Part shown: in pieces, positions 1 to 8,531 of the stretch
Position numbering within the stretch: position 1 is the stretch's first letter
Layout of the letters: every line of letters begins with the position of its first letter
Assembly: GCF_005434915.1 (NCBI RefSeq)
Contig: NZ_SKCG01000001.1
Span: 310,001 to 374,000 of the forward strand
From: Aurantiacibacter suaedae
GTDB lineage: Bacteria; Pseudomonadota; Alphaproteobacteria; Sphingomonadales; Sphingomonadaceae
Reading direction: 5' to 3'
Length of the DNA: 64,000 nucleotides
Notes under the pieces: model-generated
What the model was told of the DNA's origin: nothing
Seen by the model: only the letters and a program-made list of their open reading frames with translations
Database searches by the model: none
Made by a program: the position numbers and the translations under genes

Positions 1-236
1 CGCTTTCCTCGCACTCGAAAGAAAATCTGGAGGCGTTCGAGCGCGCGGTGGCGGGCGCACCGCAGGTGGTGGAGTGCCACAACATCACCGGCGCTACCTC
101 CTACCTGCTGCGCGTGGAGGTCGCCGGGTTGCAGCAATACAAGAAGTTCCACACCGAAACGCTGGCCGCCGTGCCGGGTGTGGCGCAGATCACCACTCAC
201 GTTCTGCTGGCGACGACCAAAACGCGGTTCGATTGA
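1..236 (+). CDS. Lrp/AsnC family regulator, C-terminal part (cut by window start)
   Basis: The open frame runs in from the left edge (frame beginning at base 3) and ends with TGA at 234-236. The visible ~77 residues match the ligand-binding RAM domain of Lrp/AsnC regulators: an alternating beta-alpha-beta segment with ECHNITGATSYLLRVEV and the closing PGVAQITTHVLL strand. This domain binds amino acids and mediates oligomerisation; the helix-turn-helix half lies outside the window. A hairpin terminator follows 16 bases after the stop. The family call is firm; the ligand and regulon cannot be told. Confidence 0.85.
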   Translation, partial: LSSHSKENLEAFERAVAGAPQVVECHNITGATSYLLRVEVAGLQQYKKFHTETLAAVPGVAQITTHVLLATTKTRFD

Positions 237-252
237 CCACCCCATAGAAAAG

Positions 253-284
253 GCCCGGCAGGATCGCTCTTGCCGGGCATTCTT
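253..284 (+). terminator. Rho-independent-type hairpin
   Basis: Perfect 8-bp stem GCCCGGCA (253-260) and TGCCGGGC (271-278), 10-base loop, followed by ATTCTTG. It lies between the end of the Lrp-type gene and the convergent OmpA gene, with AGAAAAG on the other side, so it may terminate both. Confidence 0.7.
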
Positions 285-310
285 GTGTCTAGCCCTGGGG
301 CCGGCCCAGC

Positions 311-1429
311 TTAGTTGCCCGAGCCGGGACCGTAGGTGATCTGGACGCGGCGGTTCTGCAGCTCGCGGACACCGTCGGCAGTCGGCACACGAAGGTTCGT
401 CTCGCCGAAGGCTTCGGTGCTGATGCGGGCAGCGGGGATGCCGCGGCCGGTCAGGTACTGCTGGACCGAAGCGTTACGACGCTCCGACAGACCCATGTTG
501 TACTGCGCCGAACCCGAGGTGTCGGTGTAGCCGGCGAGCATGATGCGGGCCGTGCCGCAATCGCCATAGGCCGTAACCGCCGAGTTCAGAACGCTGGCAG
601 CCTCAGCCGTGATGTCCGACTTATCCCAGTCGAAGAACACGATGTACGGGCCAGTGTTGCAGGGCTGCGCAACCGGAGCCGGCGGAGGCGGCGGCGGGGG
701 AGGCGGCGGCGGAGGAGGTGTTGGTGGCGGGGGCGGAGCCACCGGCTCGCTGCCGCCGAAGTTGTAGATCAACGTCGCGAGAAGCGAATGCGTGGCAAAG
801 TCGGTGTCGAGCGTGCGATCCGCTTCGTCGAGCAGCGTCACGTCGTTCACGCGATGATACTTGTACTTCAGCGAAGCTTCGAGCTTATCCGACACCGGCG
901 CGCGCAGCTGAGCAATGCCCTGATAGGCGAAGAGAATATCGTTATCGTCGACAAAGTTGATATCCGCGCCGGTGGACAAATCGAAGAACCGCGCGTTCGA
1001 GAAGCCCGCGCCGCCGCCGATCGAGAAGCCGACACCGTCTTCACCACCGAAATCGAGCAGCAGGTTGGCCATGCCGCTGGCGACATCGACTTCGCCGTGG
1101 CCCTGGTCGTAACTCGCGAAACTGAGCGCGGTCCCGCCGGTATAGATGCCGCCCGAAGTGGCATCCACGGGGCCGAGGGTGATGTGCTTGTAGGCACCTT
1201 CTGCCTCAAGGCGCACAGGGCCGAAGTCATAGCCAAGCACGGCTTCTGCTTCCCAGCCCGCGTCGAGATCGAGGTCGACCGTGTTCGCGGTGCCAACGAC
1301 ACGCAACGACGGATCGTCGGCGAGCACAACGCCCCCGCCGAGACCGGCATAGACCTGGCCATCGCGCGCCATGGCAGGCGTCGCAACGAGCGCCGTGGCT
1401 GTCAGGAGGCCGATTGCGGAAAGTCTCAT
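311..1429 (-). CDS. OmpA-family outer membrane protein with proline-rich linker
   Basis: 372 residues. An N-terminal signal peptide ends near residue 21 (...ATPAMA). Residues ~25-225 form a predicted beta-barrel ending in LLATLIYNFGG. Residues ~230-255 are an almost pure proline linker. The C-terminal ~115 residues are an OmpA/MotB peptidoglycan-binding domain with VFFDWDKSDIT, the TDTSGS loop and the NRRVQI end. Such proteins tie the outer membrane to peptidoglycan. An AGGGG box precedes the ATG. The gene is monocistronic and convergent with the Lrp-type gene. The family is certain; an adhesin or porin role is not resolved. Confidence 0.9.
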   Translation of the reverse strand: MRLSAIGLLTATALVATPAMARDGQVYAGLGGGVVLADDPSLRVVGTANTVDLDLDAGWEAEAVLGYDFGPVRLEAEGAYKHITLGPVDATSGGIYTGGTALSFASYDQGHGEVDVASGMANLLLDFGGEDGVGFSIGGGAGFSNARFFDLSTGADINFVDDNDILFAYQGIAQLRAPVSDKLEASLKYKYHRVNDVTLLDEADRTLDTDFATHSLLATLIYNFGGSEPVAPPPPPTPPPPPPPPPPPPPAPVAQPCNTGPYIVFFDWDKSDITAEAASVLNSAVTAYGDCGTARIMLAGYTDTSGSAQYNMGLSERRNASVQQYLTGRGIPAARISTEAFGETNLRVPTADGVRELQNRRVQITYGPGSGN

Positions 1430-1550
1430 TCGTCATTCCCCTTGCTGCTGGCCGCGATCACGAAGCACGGCCGTTAGCGAGCGCTTAGGCCCCACATAAG
1501 GCAAATTGGAGACAGTCCGGCGATGCTTGCCACTCTCCCTTCTGCCTGCG

Positions 1551-2387
1551 CTAGAACAGTGACAATTGGCCCGTCGGCTCAGGCTTTCGGAAAGCGCTGG
1601 TGTCCAGCGAAACCGTCTTGCGCGACAGCCCGGCACGGCGGCAGGCGAGCTGGAAGCGCTTGCGGAACAGGTCGGCCCATACGCCTTGCGGGCGCATTCT
1701 TGAAAAGAAGCGCGGATCGTTGTCCCGCCCGCCGCGCATGTCGCGCAAGGTCGCCATCACCTTGCCCGCACGATCAGGGTAGTATGCCTCCAGCCATTCG
1801 CGGAATAGCGGGGCGACCTCGTGCGGCAAACGCAAGGGTATCCACGTCGCCGACTTCACGCCGACAGAGGCAGCGCGTTCGATAAGCCGTTCCATCACAT
1901 CATCGGTGATCGCGGGGATCACGGGCGCGATGGAGCAATTGGTATGCACGCCCGCCGCCGATAGCGAAGCAAGTGCGGCGAGGCGCTTTTCCGGCGTGGT
2001 GGCGCGCGGTTCAAGCTGGGCCGACAGCCTCGCGTCGAGCGATGTAACCGAAATCGCCACCGCCACCAGATCATGCCGTGCCAGCTCCGCGATCAGATCG
2101 AGATCGTCGAGCACCCGGTCGGACTTCGTCGTGATCGTCACCGGATGGCGCAGCTCAAGGCACAGTTCGAGGATCTGGCGGGTGATCCGGTATTGCCGCT
2201 CGATCGGCTGATAGGGATCGGTGTTGGTGCCCATGGCAATCGGCGCGCACTTGTAGCGCGGATGCGCCAGCTCGCGGCGAAGCAGCTCTGCCGCATTAGG
2301 CTTGGCAAAAAGCCGCGTCTCGAAATCCAGCCCCGGCGAAAGATCGAGATAGGCGTGGGTAGGCCGGGCAAAGCAATAGATGCAGCC
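1551..2387 (-). pseudogene. PA0069-family radical SAM protein, C-terminal fragment (split by island)
   Basis: Frame encoding 278 residues from GCIYCFARPTHAYLDLSPG to the C-terminal GQLSLF. It contains the second and third cysteines of the radical SAM CxxxCxxC motif, the GTNTDPYQPIE stretch and the TKSDRVLDDLDL stretch of the SplB-like/PA0069 family. The first cysteine and the start are missing: upstream of 2387 the frame enters foreign sequence and hits TAG. The missing 80 codons, ending in RGCEH, are at 30387-30626. Joined, they give a 358-residue protein of normal family length. A 23-kDa internal restart at 2234 is possible but would lack the cluster motif, so it would be non-functional as a radical SAM enzyme. 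Confidence 0.92.
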
Positions 2388-2392
2388 GTCTC

Positions 2393-2406
2393 TTATATCA
2401 GATGTC
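2393..2406 (+). repeat. Left terminal repeat of the island
   Basis: TTATATCAGATGTC reads inward at the left end. Nine of 14 bases match the inverted right end TTATGTCGGGTACC (30372-30385). It is probably a core recombinase site. The match is imperfect, so the exact extent is inferred from the flanking gene rather than from the repeat alone. Confidence 0.6.
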
Positions 2407-2497
2407 TAGTGTTCATAATGGATGGAAATGTTGAGACTTCAGACAGAAAGATGGAGGTGGTCGAGAAGAATGTTTATGTTCACGAAAGTACCTGAGT

Positions 2498-2545
2498 GAC
2501 CATCGGAGTTCGAAAGCGCTACTGCACTTTCGAACTCCGATGGTC
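2498..2545. repeat. Perfect 19-bp inverted repeat with 10-base loop
   Basis: GACCATCGGAGTTCGAAAG (2498-2516) is followed, after CGCTACTGCA, by its exact complement CTTTCGAACTCCGATGGTC (2527-2545). It lies ~105 bases inside the left end of the island. There is no T-run, so it is not an obvious terminator. Confidence 0.85.
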
Positions 2546-2742
2546 GCAACCGCCGAAGGCGGAACGACAATCTCTGGGCCGAAACCGGACTGTCCGGTCT
2601 TGGGAGCCAGATCGAGCGAAGCGGCCATTTGACCATGGCAATGTCCGTGTCCGTCATCGACCAATGCCGGTCGTACAGCTCAGTCATCGCGAAAGTCAGC
2701 TTCTGACAGAAACTGCCAATTGAATGGGCTGAAGCGTTTCGT

Positions 2743-2843
2743 CAGCAAGGCGCCCCAATCCCGTTCATTCGAGATGCTCGCGCTCTGATCGGTAAGCTGC
2801 CGTTTGCGCAGTATTTAGCGGATGGCAGCAAGGCGCCCCAATC
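2743..2843. repeat. 18-bp direct repeat pair
   Basis: CAGCAAGGCGCCCCAATC occurs at 2743-2760 and again at 2826-2843, 83 bases apart, inside the gene-free left end of the island. Confidence 0.85.
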
Positions 2844-3268
2844 TTGGTCGCTATTGAAATGTTGAGCCGACTTGGAAACAGGCGTCTTTCCAGACCCGAA
2901 CGCCGATTGGCTGAACCCATATCGCAATGTCGGGCGTTTATGATCCGACTGTCCCGATAATTGGAAAGGCACCGGCTCTTCCTCGATCAGCCGGAGCCTT
3001 CGTATGTTCGAACGAACTGCTTTCCCCAATACCGTTCTGCGAGTGCAATCCTCGGGCCGATCACGCTCGACTGCTCGATCCTTGTCGATAGTCCGATCGG
3101 ATGGCGCGGGTTCCCGACCATGAATCCTTTCCGCCATGGTTCGCTTAAGGCGCTTATCGGCCAAGAAAGACCGTGAGCGGCGGGTATCAGTCTGCCCGCG
3201 TAGCCTGTTCGTTGCCGCAAGAAGTCTTGCGCAACTTCGTCAGAAGTCCTGCGCCATGTCGCGTTTCC

Positions 3269-4285
3269 ATGGAACACTCGGCATGGTTGGCCGCATTGCT
3301 CGCAGATGCGCCCTTCGATGGCCGGGCGACGCTCCGGCAATTCAGCCCCAACGCGGTGGGAGAATTTACCTTCGCGGTCGCGGTCCCGGTATGCAACGAA
3401 GGGGAAATCCTTCCGCGGATGTTGGCGGCGCTGCTGAGCGCCATGACAGGCGTGAGCGAGCGGGGCCTGGCGGTGTTCGCGGTGAACGATACGCAGGACG
3501 CGTCGGCGCAACTCATCAAGGACTGGCTCGGGCTCAACGGATTATCGGGCGTGGTTGTCGAAGTCGGCTTCGCCCCGGCGATACGCAGCGCGCCGTATAC
3601 AAGGCGGCTTGCACTGGATGTCGCCAGCTGCTTTGCACCGGGAGGCGCGCTGCTGACGACCGATGCGGATAGCGAAGTGGGACCGGGATGGGTCCGACAA
3701 GGCTTGGATGGTCTCGCCGACGGGTTCGATCTAATCTGTGAAGACGTCCGCCTGGACGATTCCGGCCTCGCCGCATTGCCGGACCAGGTGCGCCTCGCCG
3801 GAGATGCCGAGCGCGCCTACTACTCGGCCTGCGACGTCCTCTGGCGCAGATGGAGTGGCGAGACAGGTGCTTTCGCACATCGTGCTTCGGGGGCGAGCCT
3901 GGCGATCGCAGCCGCCACCTATCGCAAGCTCGGAAGATTGCCCGTCCCCCATCACGGCGAGGATGCGGCGCTGTGTGCGATGGTCCTGGCCGACGGAGGG
4001 CGTGTGATCACCATCGCCGATGGCGGCACACGCACGTCTGCCCGCCTGGAAGGTCGCGCCGCCGGTGGCTGCGGTGCGGCGTTGAGCAGACGCGCCAGCG
4101 CGATCGATCCGGTTTGCGACGCAGCGCTTGTCCCGCTCGCGGAATTGAGAAGGCTCGCTTCCTTCCGGCTGCGTCATGGGTATCGGGACGAAAGGGACCG
4201 GCCTGAAAAAGCGCTTCGCTACAGCGAGATCCTTGTCGAGCTGGCTCACGCCCGGTCACTGCTGGCAGAGGAGGCAATCGTTTGA
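3269..4285 (+). CDS. Glycosyltransferase family 2 protein
   Basis: About 338 residues from ATG 3269; a longer GTG start at 3173 would add 32 poorly conserved-looking residues, and neither start has a strong ribosome site. The GT-A fold shows as FTFAVAVPVCNEGEILP near the N-terminus and the DxD-type TTDADSEVGPGW near residue 130, which binds nucleotide-sugar and metal. There are no membrane segments, so it is probably cytosolic. It is the first gene of a tight operon: its TGA overlaps the next start (4282) by 4 bases. Acceptor and sugar are unknown; the neighbours suggest a glycoconjugate that is later deacetylated, methylated and acyl-modified. Confidence 0.85.
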   Translation: MEHSAWLAALLADAPFDGRATLRQFSPNAVGEFTFAVAVPVCNEGEILPRMLAALLSAMTGVSERGLAVFAVNDTQDASAQLIKDWLGLNGLSGVVVEVGFAPAIRSAPYTRRLALDVASCFAPGGALLTTDADSEVGPGWVRQGLDGLADGFDLICEDVRLDDSGLAALPDQVRLAGDAERAYYSACDVLWRRWSGETGAFAHRASGASLAIAAATYRKLGRLPVPHHGEDAALCAMVLADGGRVITIADGGTRTSARLEGRAAGGCGAALSRRASAIDPVCDAALVPLAELRRLASFRLRHGYRDERDRPEKALRYSEILVELAHARSLLAEEAIV

Positions 4286-5367
4286 CCTTGCTGTCCATAG
4301 CCGCGGTCGAGAAGGCTATCGCCGCGCGAGCCGCTGCGGTCGATTTCGACGATGGCGATCTCGCCGCGGATATTGGCGAGTTGCGCGACCATAATTGGCT
4401 TGTGTTCTGTCTCCCCCGGGAAGAGGGCGGGCAAGGCTGGGGGACGCAGGACGAGGGAACCTTGCCCGCCTTCGATGCGCTGCGCGCCCTTGGCAGGGCC
4501 AACCTCTCTGTCGCCCGGCTGTTCGAAGGGCATATGAATGCCGTCAAGCTGGTCGTTCTCTATGCGCGCGGGCCATCGCGGGATGAGGCGTTCTCTGCGA
4601 TCCGAAGTGGTGCGCTTTTCGGAGTGTGGGGTGCGGACGATCCGAATTGCCCGCTGACGCTCGATCCTGCCGGCGATACCCTGCGCGGAGCCAAACGCTT
4701 CGCCTCCGGCCTCGGGCTGGTCGACCGGGCCATCGTCACAGTGGCGAGCGACACCAGCCCGCAGTTGCTGCTCGTGCCGTGCGGCGACGCGGAACGCGCC
4801 GATGCATCGGGCTGGCGCATGGGCGGCATGCGAGCGACACGCTCCGGGCGTTACGATTTCGACGGGGTCAATATCTCGAGCAGCCAAAAACTGGGCGAAC
4901 CCGGCGACTATCTGCGAGAGCCATATTTCGAAGGCGGAATCTGGCGCTATTGCGCCGCCCATCTCGGCGGAGCCGAGGCCCTTTATCGCGCTATGCGGCG
5001 CGAGCTGATGAATCGCGGCCGTGCCGAAGATCCGCACCAGCAACGCAGGATTGTGGAGGCCGCAATCGTCATTGAAACCGCGCGGCTCTGGTTGCTTCGC
5101 GCAGCCCGCGCGGTGGAAGCCACCGACGCCCCGGCCAATGTGGCCGCGCTGTCGCTACTCGCGCGTGAAGTGACGGAGCGAAGCTGCCGCACCGTCATCG
5201 AAACGGTCGAGCAGGCGCTCGGCATGGGCTCGCATATCGCCGGTTCGCTGGTCGAACGCATTCGCCGCGATCTGGCGCTGTTCCTGTGCCAGGCGGCGCC
5301 CGACGCCAAGCGCGCACGCGCGGCCAAGACACTGTTCCATCTCGAGCACGAACTGGAGTTCCTGTGA
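4282..5367 (+). CDS. Acyl-CoA dehydrogenase-like flavoprotein
   Basis: 361 residues, a little shorter than classical acyl-CoA dehydrogenases (~380). The N-terminal helical domain carries LREEG-like LPREEGGQGWG. The middle has DTLRGAKRFASGLGLVDRAIV and SGRYDFDGVNI, typical of the beta domain. The C-terminal helical bundle includes TVIETVEQALGMGSHI. I do not see the canonical catalytic glutamate with certainty. It starts with TTG at 4282, overlapping the glycosyltransferase by 4 bases, and overlaps the deacetylase start by 4 bases, so the genes are translationally coupled. A role in oxidising an acyl group on the operon's product is inferred only. Confidence 0.8.
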   Translation: MTLLSIAAVEKAIAARAAAVDFDDGDLAADIGELRDHNWLVFCLPREEGGQGWGTQDEGTLPAFDALRALGRANLSVARLFEGHMNAVKLVVLYARGPSRDEAFSAIRSGALFGVWGADDPNCPLTLDPAGDTLRGAKRFASGLGLVDRAIVTVASDTSPQLLLVPCGDAERADASGWRMGGMRATRSGRYDFDGVNISSSQKLGEPGDYLREPYFEGGIWRYCAAHLGGAEALYRAMRRELMNRGRAEDPHQQRRIVEAAIVIETARLWLLRAARAVEATDAPANVAALSLLAREVTERSCRTVIETVEQALGMGSHIAGSLVERIRRDLALFLCQAAPDAKRARAAKTLFHLEHELEFL

Positions 5368-6095
5368 GCCTGCCTTCTTCTGCGAAAGGCGCGCTACTCT
5401 CGGCGGCTGCCGACGCGCGCCCCGTCGAAATCGACGAACTTGCTCCTCCCGGCGGCCTGCTGATCGTCGCGCCCCATCCCGACGATGAGACCTTTGGTTG
5501 CGGGGAAGCGCTCGCTTCTGCTGCTCAGGCCGGGCGAAAGATCGGGATCGTGCTGCTCACCGACGGCGAGGGATCGCATCCGCGGTCGGTTGAATACGGC
5601 CGCGACCGGCTCACCGCCCTCCGCAGGGAGGAAATGCGCGCGGCACTGAAGGTTCTCGCCCCTGGGAAGGACATCCCGGTCATGCGCGCTGGGCTGGAAG
5701 ACGGAAGCAGCGATCTCGAGCGGCTCGGCCTGCACCGGCTGCAGCGCATCTTCGCATTCGCTTCGGCGCTCGATACCCGGTCGGTCTGGACGACCTGGAA
5801 TGGAGATCCGCACTGCGACCACAAGACCGCCGCCACGCTCGGTCGCATGGTCGCGGACGAGATCGGAGCAAAATTGTGGCGGTTTCCCATCTGGGGCCGG
5901 TTCGGAGAGCGCGACGTACCTGACGATCTGCGCATCTTCGCCGTTCGGCAATATCGGGCCCGCAAGCTCGAGGCGATCGATGCCTACCGCTCGCAAACGA
6001 CATCGCTGATCGCAGACGATCCGGATGCCGTTGTGATTCCGCAAGGGCTGCTCGATCACTTCGCCGAGAGCCCGGAGATTTTCATCGGTGGATGA
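5364..6095 (+). CDS. PIG-L family deacetylase
   Basis: 243 residues from GTG 5364, which overlaps the preceding stop. The PIG-L/LmbE zinc signature APHPDDETFGCG is at residues ~33-44, and a second metal-binding segment with NGDPHCDHKTAA is near residue 150. Members remove N-acetyl groups from GlcNAc-containing small molecules or lipids (for example GlcNAc-inositol). Set in an operon between an acyl-CoA dehydrogenase and a methyltransferase, it probably acts on an amino-sugar intermediate. The end overlaps the methyltransferase start by 8 bases. The family call is strong; the substrate is unknown. Confidence 0.88.
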   Translation: MSLPSSAKGALLSAAADARPVEIDELAPPGGLLIVAPHPDDETFGCGEALASAAQAGRKIGIVLLTDGEGSHPRSVEYGRDRLTALRREEMRAALKVLAPGKDIPVMRAGLEDGSSDLERLGLHRLQRIFAFASALDTRSVWTTWNGDPHCDHKTAATLGRMVADEIGAKLWRFPIWGRFGERDVPDDLRIFAVRQYRARKLEAIDAYRSQTTSLIADDPDAVVIPQGLLDHFAESPEIFIGG

Positions 6096-6660
6096 GAACG
6101 AGGCAGAGCGCGCGGAAACCTTCGACGCGCTGTTTGCGGACAATCCCGATCCGTGGAATTTCGAGAACAGCGTTTACGAACGTGACAAGCGCGCAGCTAC
6201 TATCGCGGCGCTTCAAGATGCGCGTTTTTCCAACGCTCTTGAAATCGGATGCGCCACCGGGGTCCTGACCCGTGACCTCGCCGCGCACAGCGATGCGCTT
6301 CTCGCGCTCGACGTGTCGGAGCAGGCGCTTGCTATCGCCAGGTCGAAGTCCGTCACGAACGACACGGTTGTGTATCGCCGCGCTGAAGCGCCGCGCGACT
6401 GGCCGGAGGGATCGTTCGACCTGATTGTCCTTTCCGAAGTCCTCTATTTCCTGTCGGCGGAAGAGATCGCCATCGTCTCGCGGCGTGCTCACGAAACGCT
6501 GGCGGCAGACGGACTTTGCCTGCTGGTCAACTGGACCGGCCCAAACGATCTGCTGGTGGGCGGAGAGGAGGCTGCACTCCTGTTCTCCCGTTCCGCCCCG
6601 TGGCGCAGCGAAGAGCCGCGGATCGAAGCCTCCTACAGGATCGACCGGCTGCGCAGATAG
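6088..6660 (+). CDS. Class I SAM-dependent methyltransferase (NodS-like)
   Basis: 190 residues from GTG 6088, last gene of the four-gene operon. The N-terminal [20 protein letters not shown] matches NodS-like methyltransferases. Motif I is [16 protein letters not shown] (SAM binding), then [11 protein letters not shown], and [14 protein letters not shown] as motif IV. NodS-type enzymes N-methylate a deacetylated amino sugar, which fits a PIG-L deacetylase immediately upstream. This functional parallel is inference; sequence supports only the family. Confidence 0.85.
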   Translation: MDENEAERAETFDALFADNPDPWNFENSVYERDKRAATIAALQDARFSNALEIGCATGVLTRDLAAHSDALLALDVSEQALAIARSKSVTNDTVVYRRAEAPRDWPEGSFDLIVLSEVLYFLSAEEIAIVSRRAHETLAADGLCLLVNWTGPNDLLVGGEEAALLFSRSAPWRSEEPRIEASYRIDRLRR

Positions 6661-6757
6661 TCGAGGCATCGGACCACCCGATCTCGAATATACGACGACC
6701 CGGACCGCACTTTTTCTGCGATCCGGGTGTTGCTTTCTTCGGTGGCGCCAGCGGGGC

Positions 6758-8457
6758 TACGCCTTCTTGACTGTGGCCCGGCCCCAGTAGCGCAGTTTGC
6801 CGCAGGCCTTGATGAAGTCCTTGGCAGATGCGCCCTTGCTCACATCGAAGAAGCCGTCGTCCATCTTGGCCGCGATGCCGATCGCCTCGAATAGCCTTTA
6901 CCGCCGGTATGTGGGCGATGAACTTCGCGTGGGCGAAGGCGTCGGATACGAAGTCCTGGCTCGGCTTGTCGTCGGCCAGCTTATTCGCTGCCGCTTCGCC
7001 CATCACGATCGCGACCGCATCGAATACGACCGAAGGCCCGCCGTCGATCTTCTCGGCCGCCTCCTTCAGGCTCTTCACCACGTCGGCATCAGCACCATCG
7101 GCGATGTAGATACCAAGCTTGCGGCCCTTGAAGCTGTCGGAACCGTTTTTAAGGATCGACAGCGCCGGGCTTTCGGGCAAGTCGGTGATCGGCTCGCGTG
7201 CAAGCGGAACCTTGTCCGGCAGCTTGTCCATGCCCAGTCCGTCGCTCACGGCTTTCGCCAGATCGCCATCGATATGGCGCAGGTGCCCGACCATCCACTC
7301 ACGGATCGACAGGCGGCCGACCTTGCTCAGTTCGAAGACGAGCGCGTCGCCAAGGTGGCTCTGCTCGATCTCGGTCTGGCTGATGTAGACCTGGCGCGCT
7401 TGACTGTAGTGATCGGCAAAGGTCTCGGAACGCACACGTACCTTGGGCCTCTCGACGGGGCTTCATAGCTTGTAAAGCCCTGCATGGAGCAGCCGCGAGG
7501 GCCGCGATCCTCCTCGGCGCCGTCGCCATCGCCCCAGCTGTTGGGCTCGTAGTTCACCCGTCCCTTTGGGTTAGTTATCGCCATGTGCCCGTCCTGCTGG
7601 AAATGGCGAACCGGCACCTTGGGCGCATTGATGGGGATATGGGTGAAGTTGGGCCCGCCAAGCCGCTTCAGCTGCGTATCGAGATAGCTGAAATTGCGGC
7701 CCTGAAGAAGCGGATCGTCAGAGAAGTCGATGCCGGGCACGATATTCTGCGTGCAGAAGGCCACCTGCTCGATCTCGGCGAAGAAATTGTCGACATTGTT
7801 GTTCAGTGTCATCGTGCCGACAATTTGGACTGGAATCTGTTCTTCGGGTATAAGCTTGGTCGCGTCGAGCACATCGAATTCGAACTTCTCAGCGGACTCC
7901 TGGTCGAACACTTGAACTCCGAGATCCCATTGGGGAAAGCCGCGATCGGGCGCGGGCTTTACCGAGTGGATCAGGTCGGGAAACTTGATCGCGTCCTGAA
8001 CAAAAAACACCGGGATGTTGTTGCCCACGATGTCCCGGTTACCCTCTTCGGTGTAAAGCTTGACCGCGGAGCCGCGCACGTCGCGCGCCAGATCGGGCGA
8101 ACCTTTGTTGCCCGCTACGGTGGAGAAACGCACGAAGCAGGGCGTCTTCTTGCCCTTTTCGCCCGCCATCACCTTGGCACGGGTCAGAGCGGGGATTGGA
8201 TCGGTCAGCTCGAATTCGCCATGGATGCCGTATCCGCGCGCGTGAACGACGCGCTCAGGAATGCGTTCGTGATCGAAGTGGAATGTCTTTTCGCGCGCGA
8301 TGTGGTCTTCGAGCAGCTGCGGACTGTGCGGACCGGCGGTCAGCCAGTTCTAGTCGTCAGCGACTGGCGCACCCTGTGCGGTCGTCATGACGTCATTGTC
8401 GCCCTGGGGCTTCTGCTGGTTCGCACCACCTTCTCAGAGTTCGAGTTACTTGGCCAT
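6758..8457 (-). pseudogene. katE: katE-type large-subunit catalase, decayed
   Basis: Homology is continuous over ~1.7 kb but lies in several frames. The N-terminal part encodes [16 protein letters not shown], then [25 protein letters not shown] and [18 protein letters not shown]. The C-terminal flavodoxin/GAT-like domain encodes [12 protein letters not shown] and ends [13 protein letters not shown]. Lesions: an in-frame TAG at 8350-8352 where Q is expected (D-D-stop-N-W); a one-base loss near 7455; a +1 (or -2) shift near 6890; and further indels just after the ATG at 8455-8457. With at least four lesions a functional enzyme is unlikely. Large HPII-type catalases detoxify H2O2. Confidence 0.88.
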
Positions 8458-8531
8458 CCTGGAAATCCTTTGAAATCGAATGCTGACAGGGGGTTGCGGT
8501 GGCCGAGGCCACCGCACCCGGCAAAGTCAGC

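Larger units (their letters stand above)
2398..3268. other. Gene-poor left end of the island with hairpin and repeats
   Basis: I recognise no gene in this stretch. It holds a perfect 19-bp inverted repeat (2498-2545), a small palindrome ACCGGACTGTCCGGT (2584-2598), a 16-base sequence shared with 11274-11289, and an 18-bp direct repeat (2743-2760 and 2826-2843). The reading frames here have no recognisable domains and overlap on both strands, so I take them as remnants of mobile sequence. Confidence 0.6.

Noticed and set aside
673-735. Run of GGC/GGA triplets as a possible contingency repeat
   Set aside because: It encodes the proline linker of the OmpA protein; the codons are mixed rather than a uniform repeat, so phase variation is unlikely.
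788-1477. 229-residue plus-strand frame opposite the OmpA gene
   Set aside because: It is a shadow of the clearly real minus-strand OmpA gene.
2388-2410. Resemblance of GTCTCTTATATCAGATGT to the 19-bp mosaic end of IS50/Tn5
   Set aside because: The similarity is real to the eye, but no IS4-family transposase is present and the junction is explained by the tyrosine-recombinase island, whose other end does not look like a mosaic end.
2742-3164. 140-residue minus-strand reading frame in the left end
   Set aside because: No domain recognised, it overlaps other long frames, and it contains the two direct repeats, so it is probably a chance frame in high-GC sequence.
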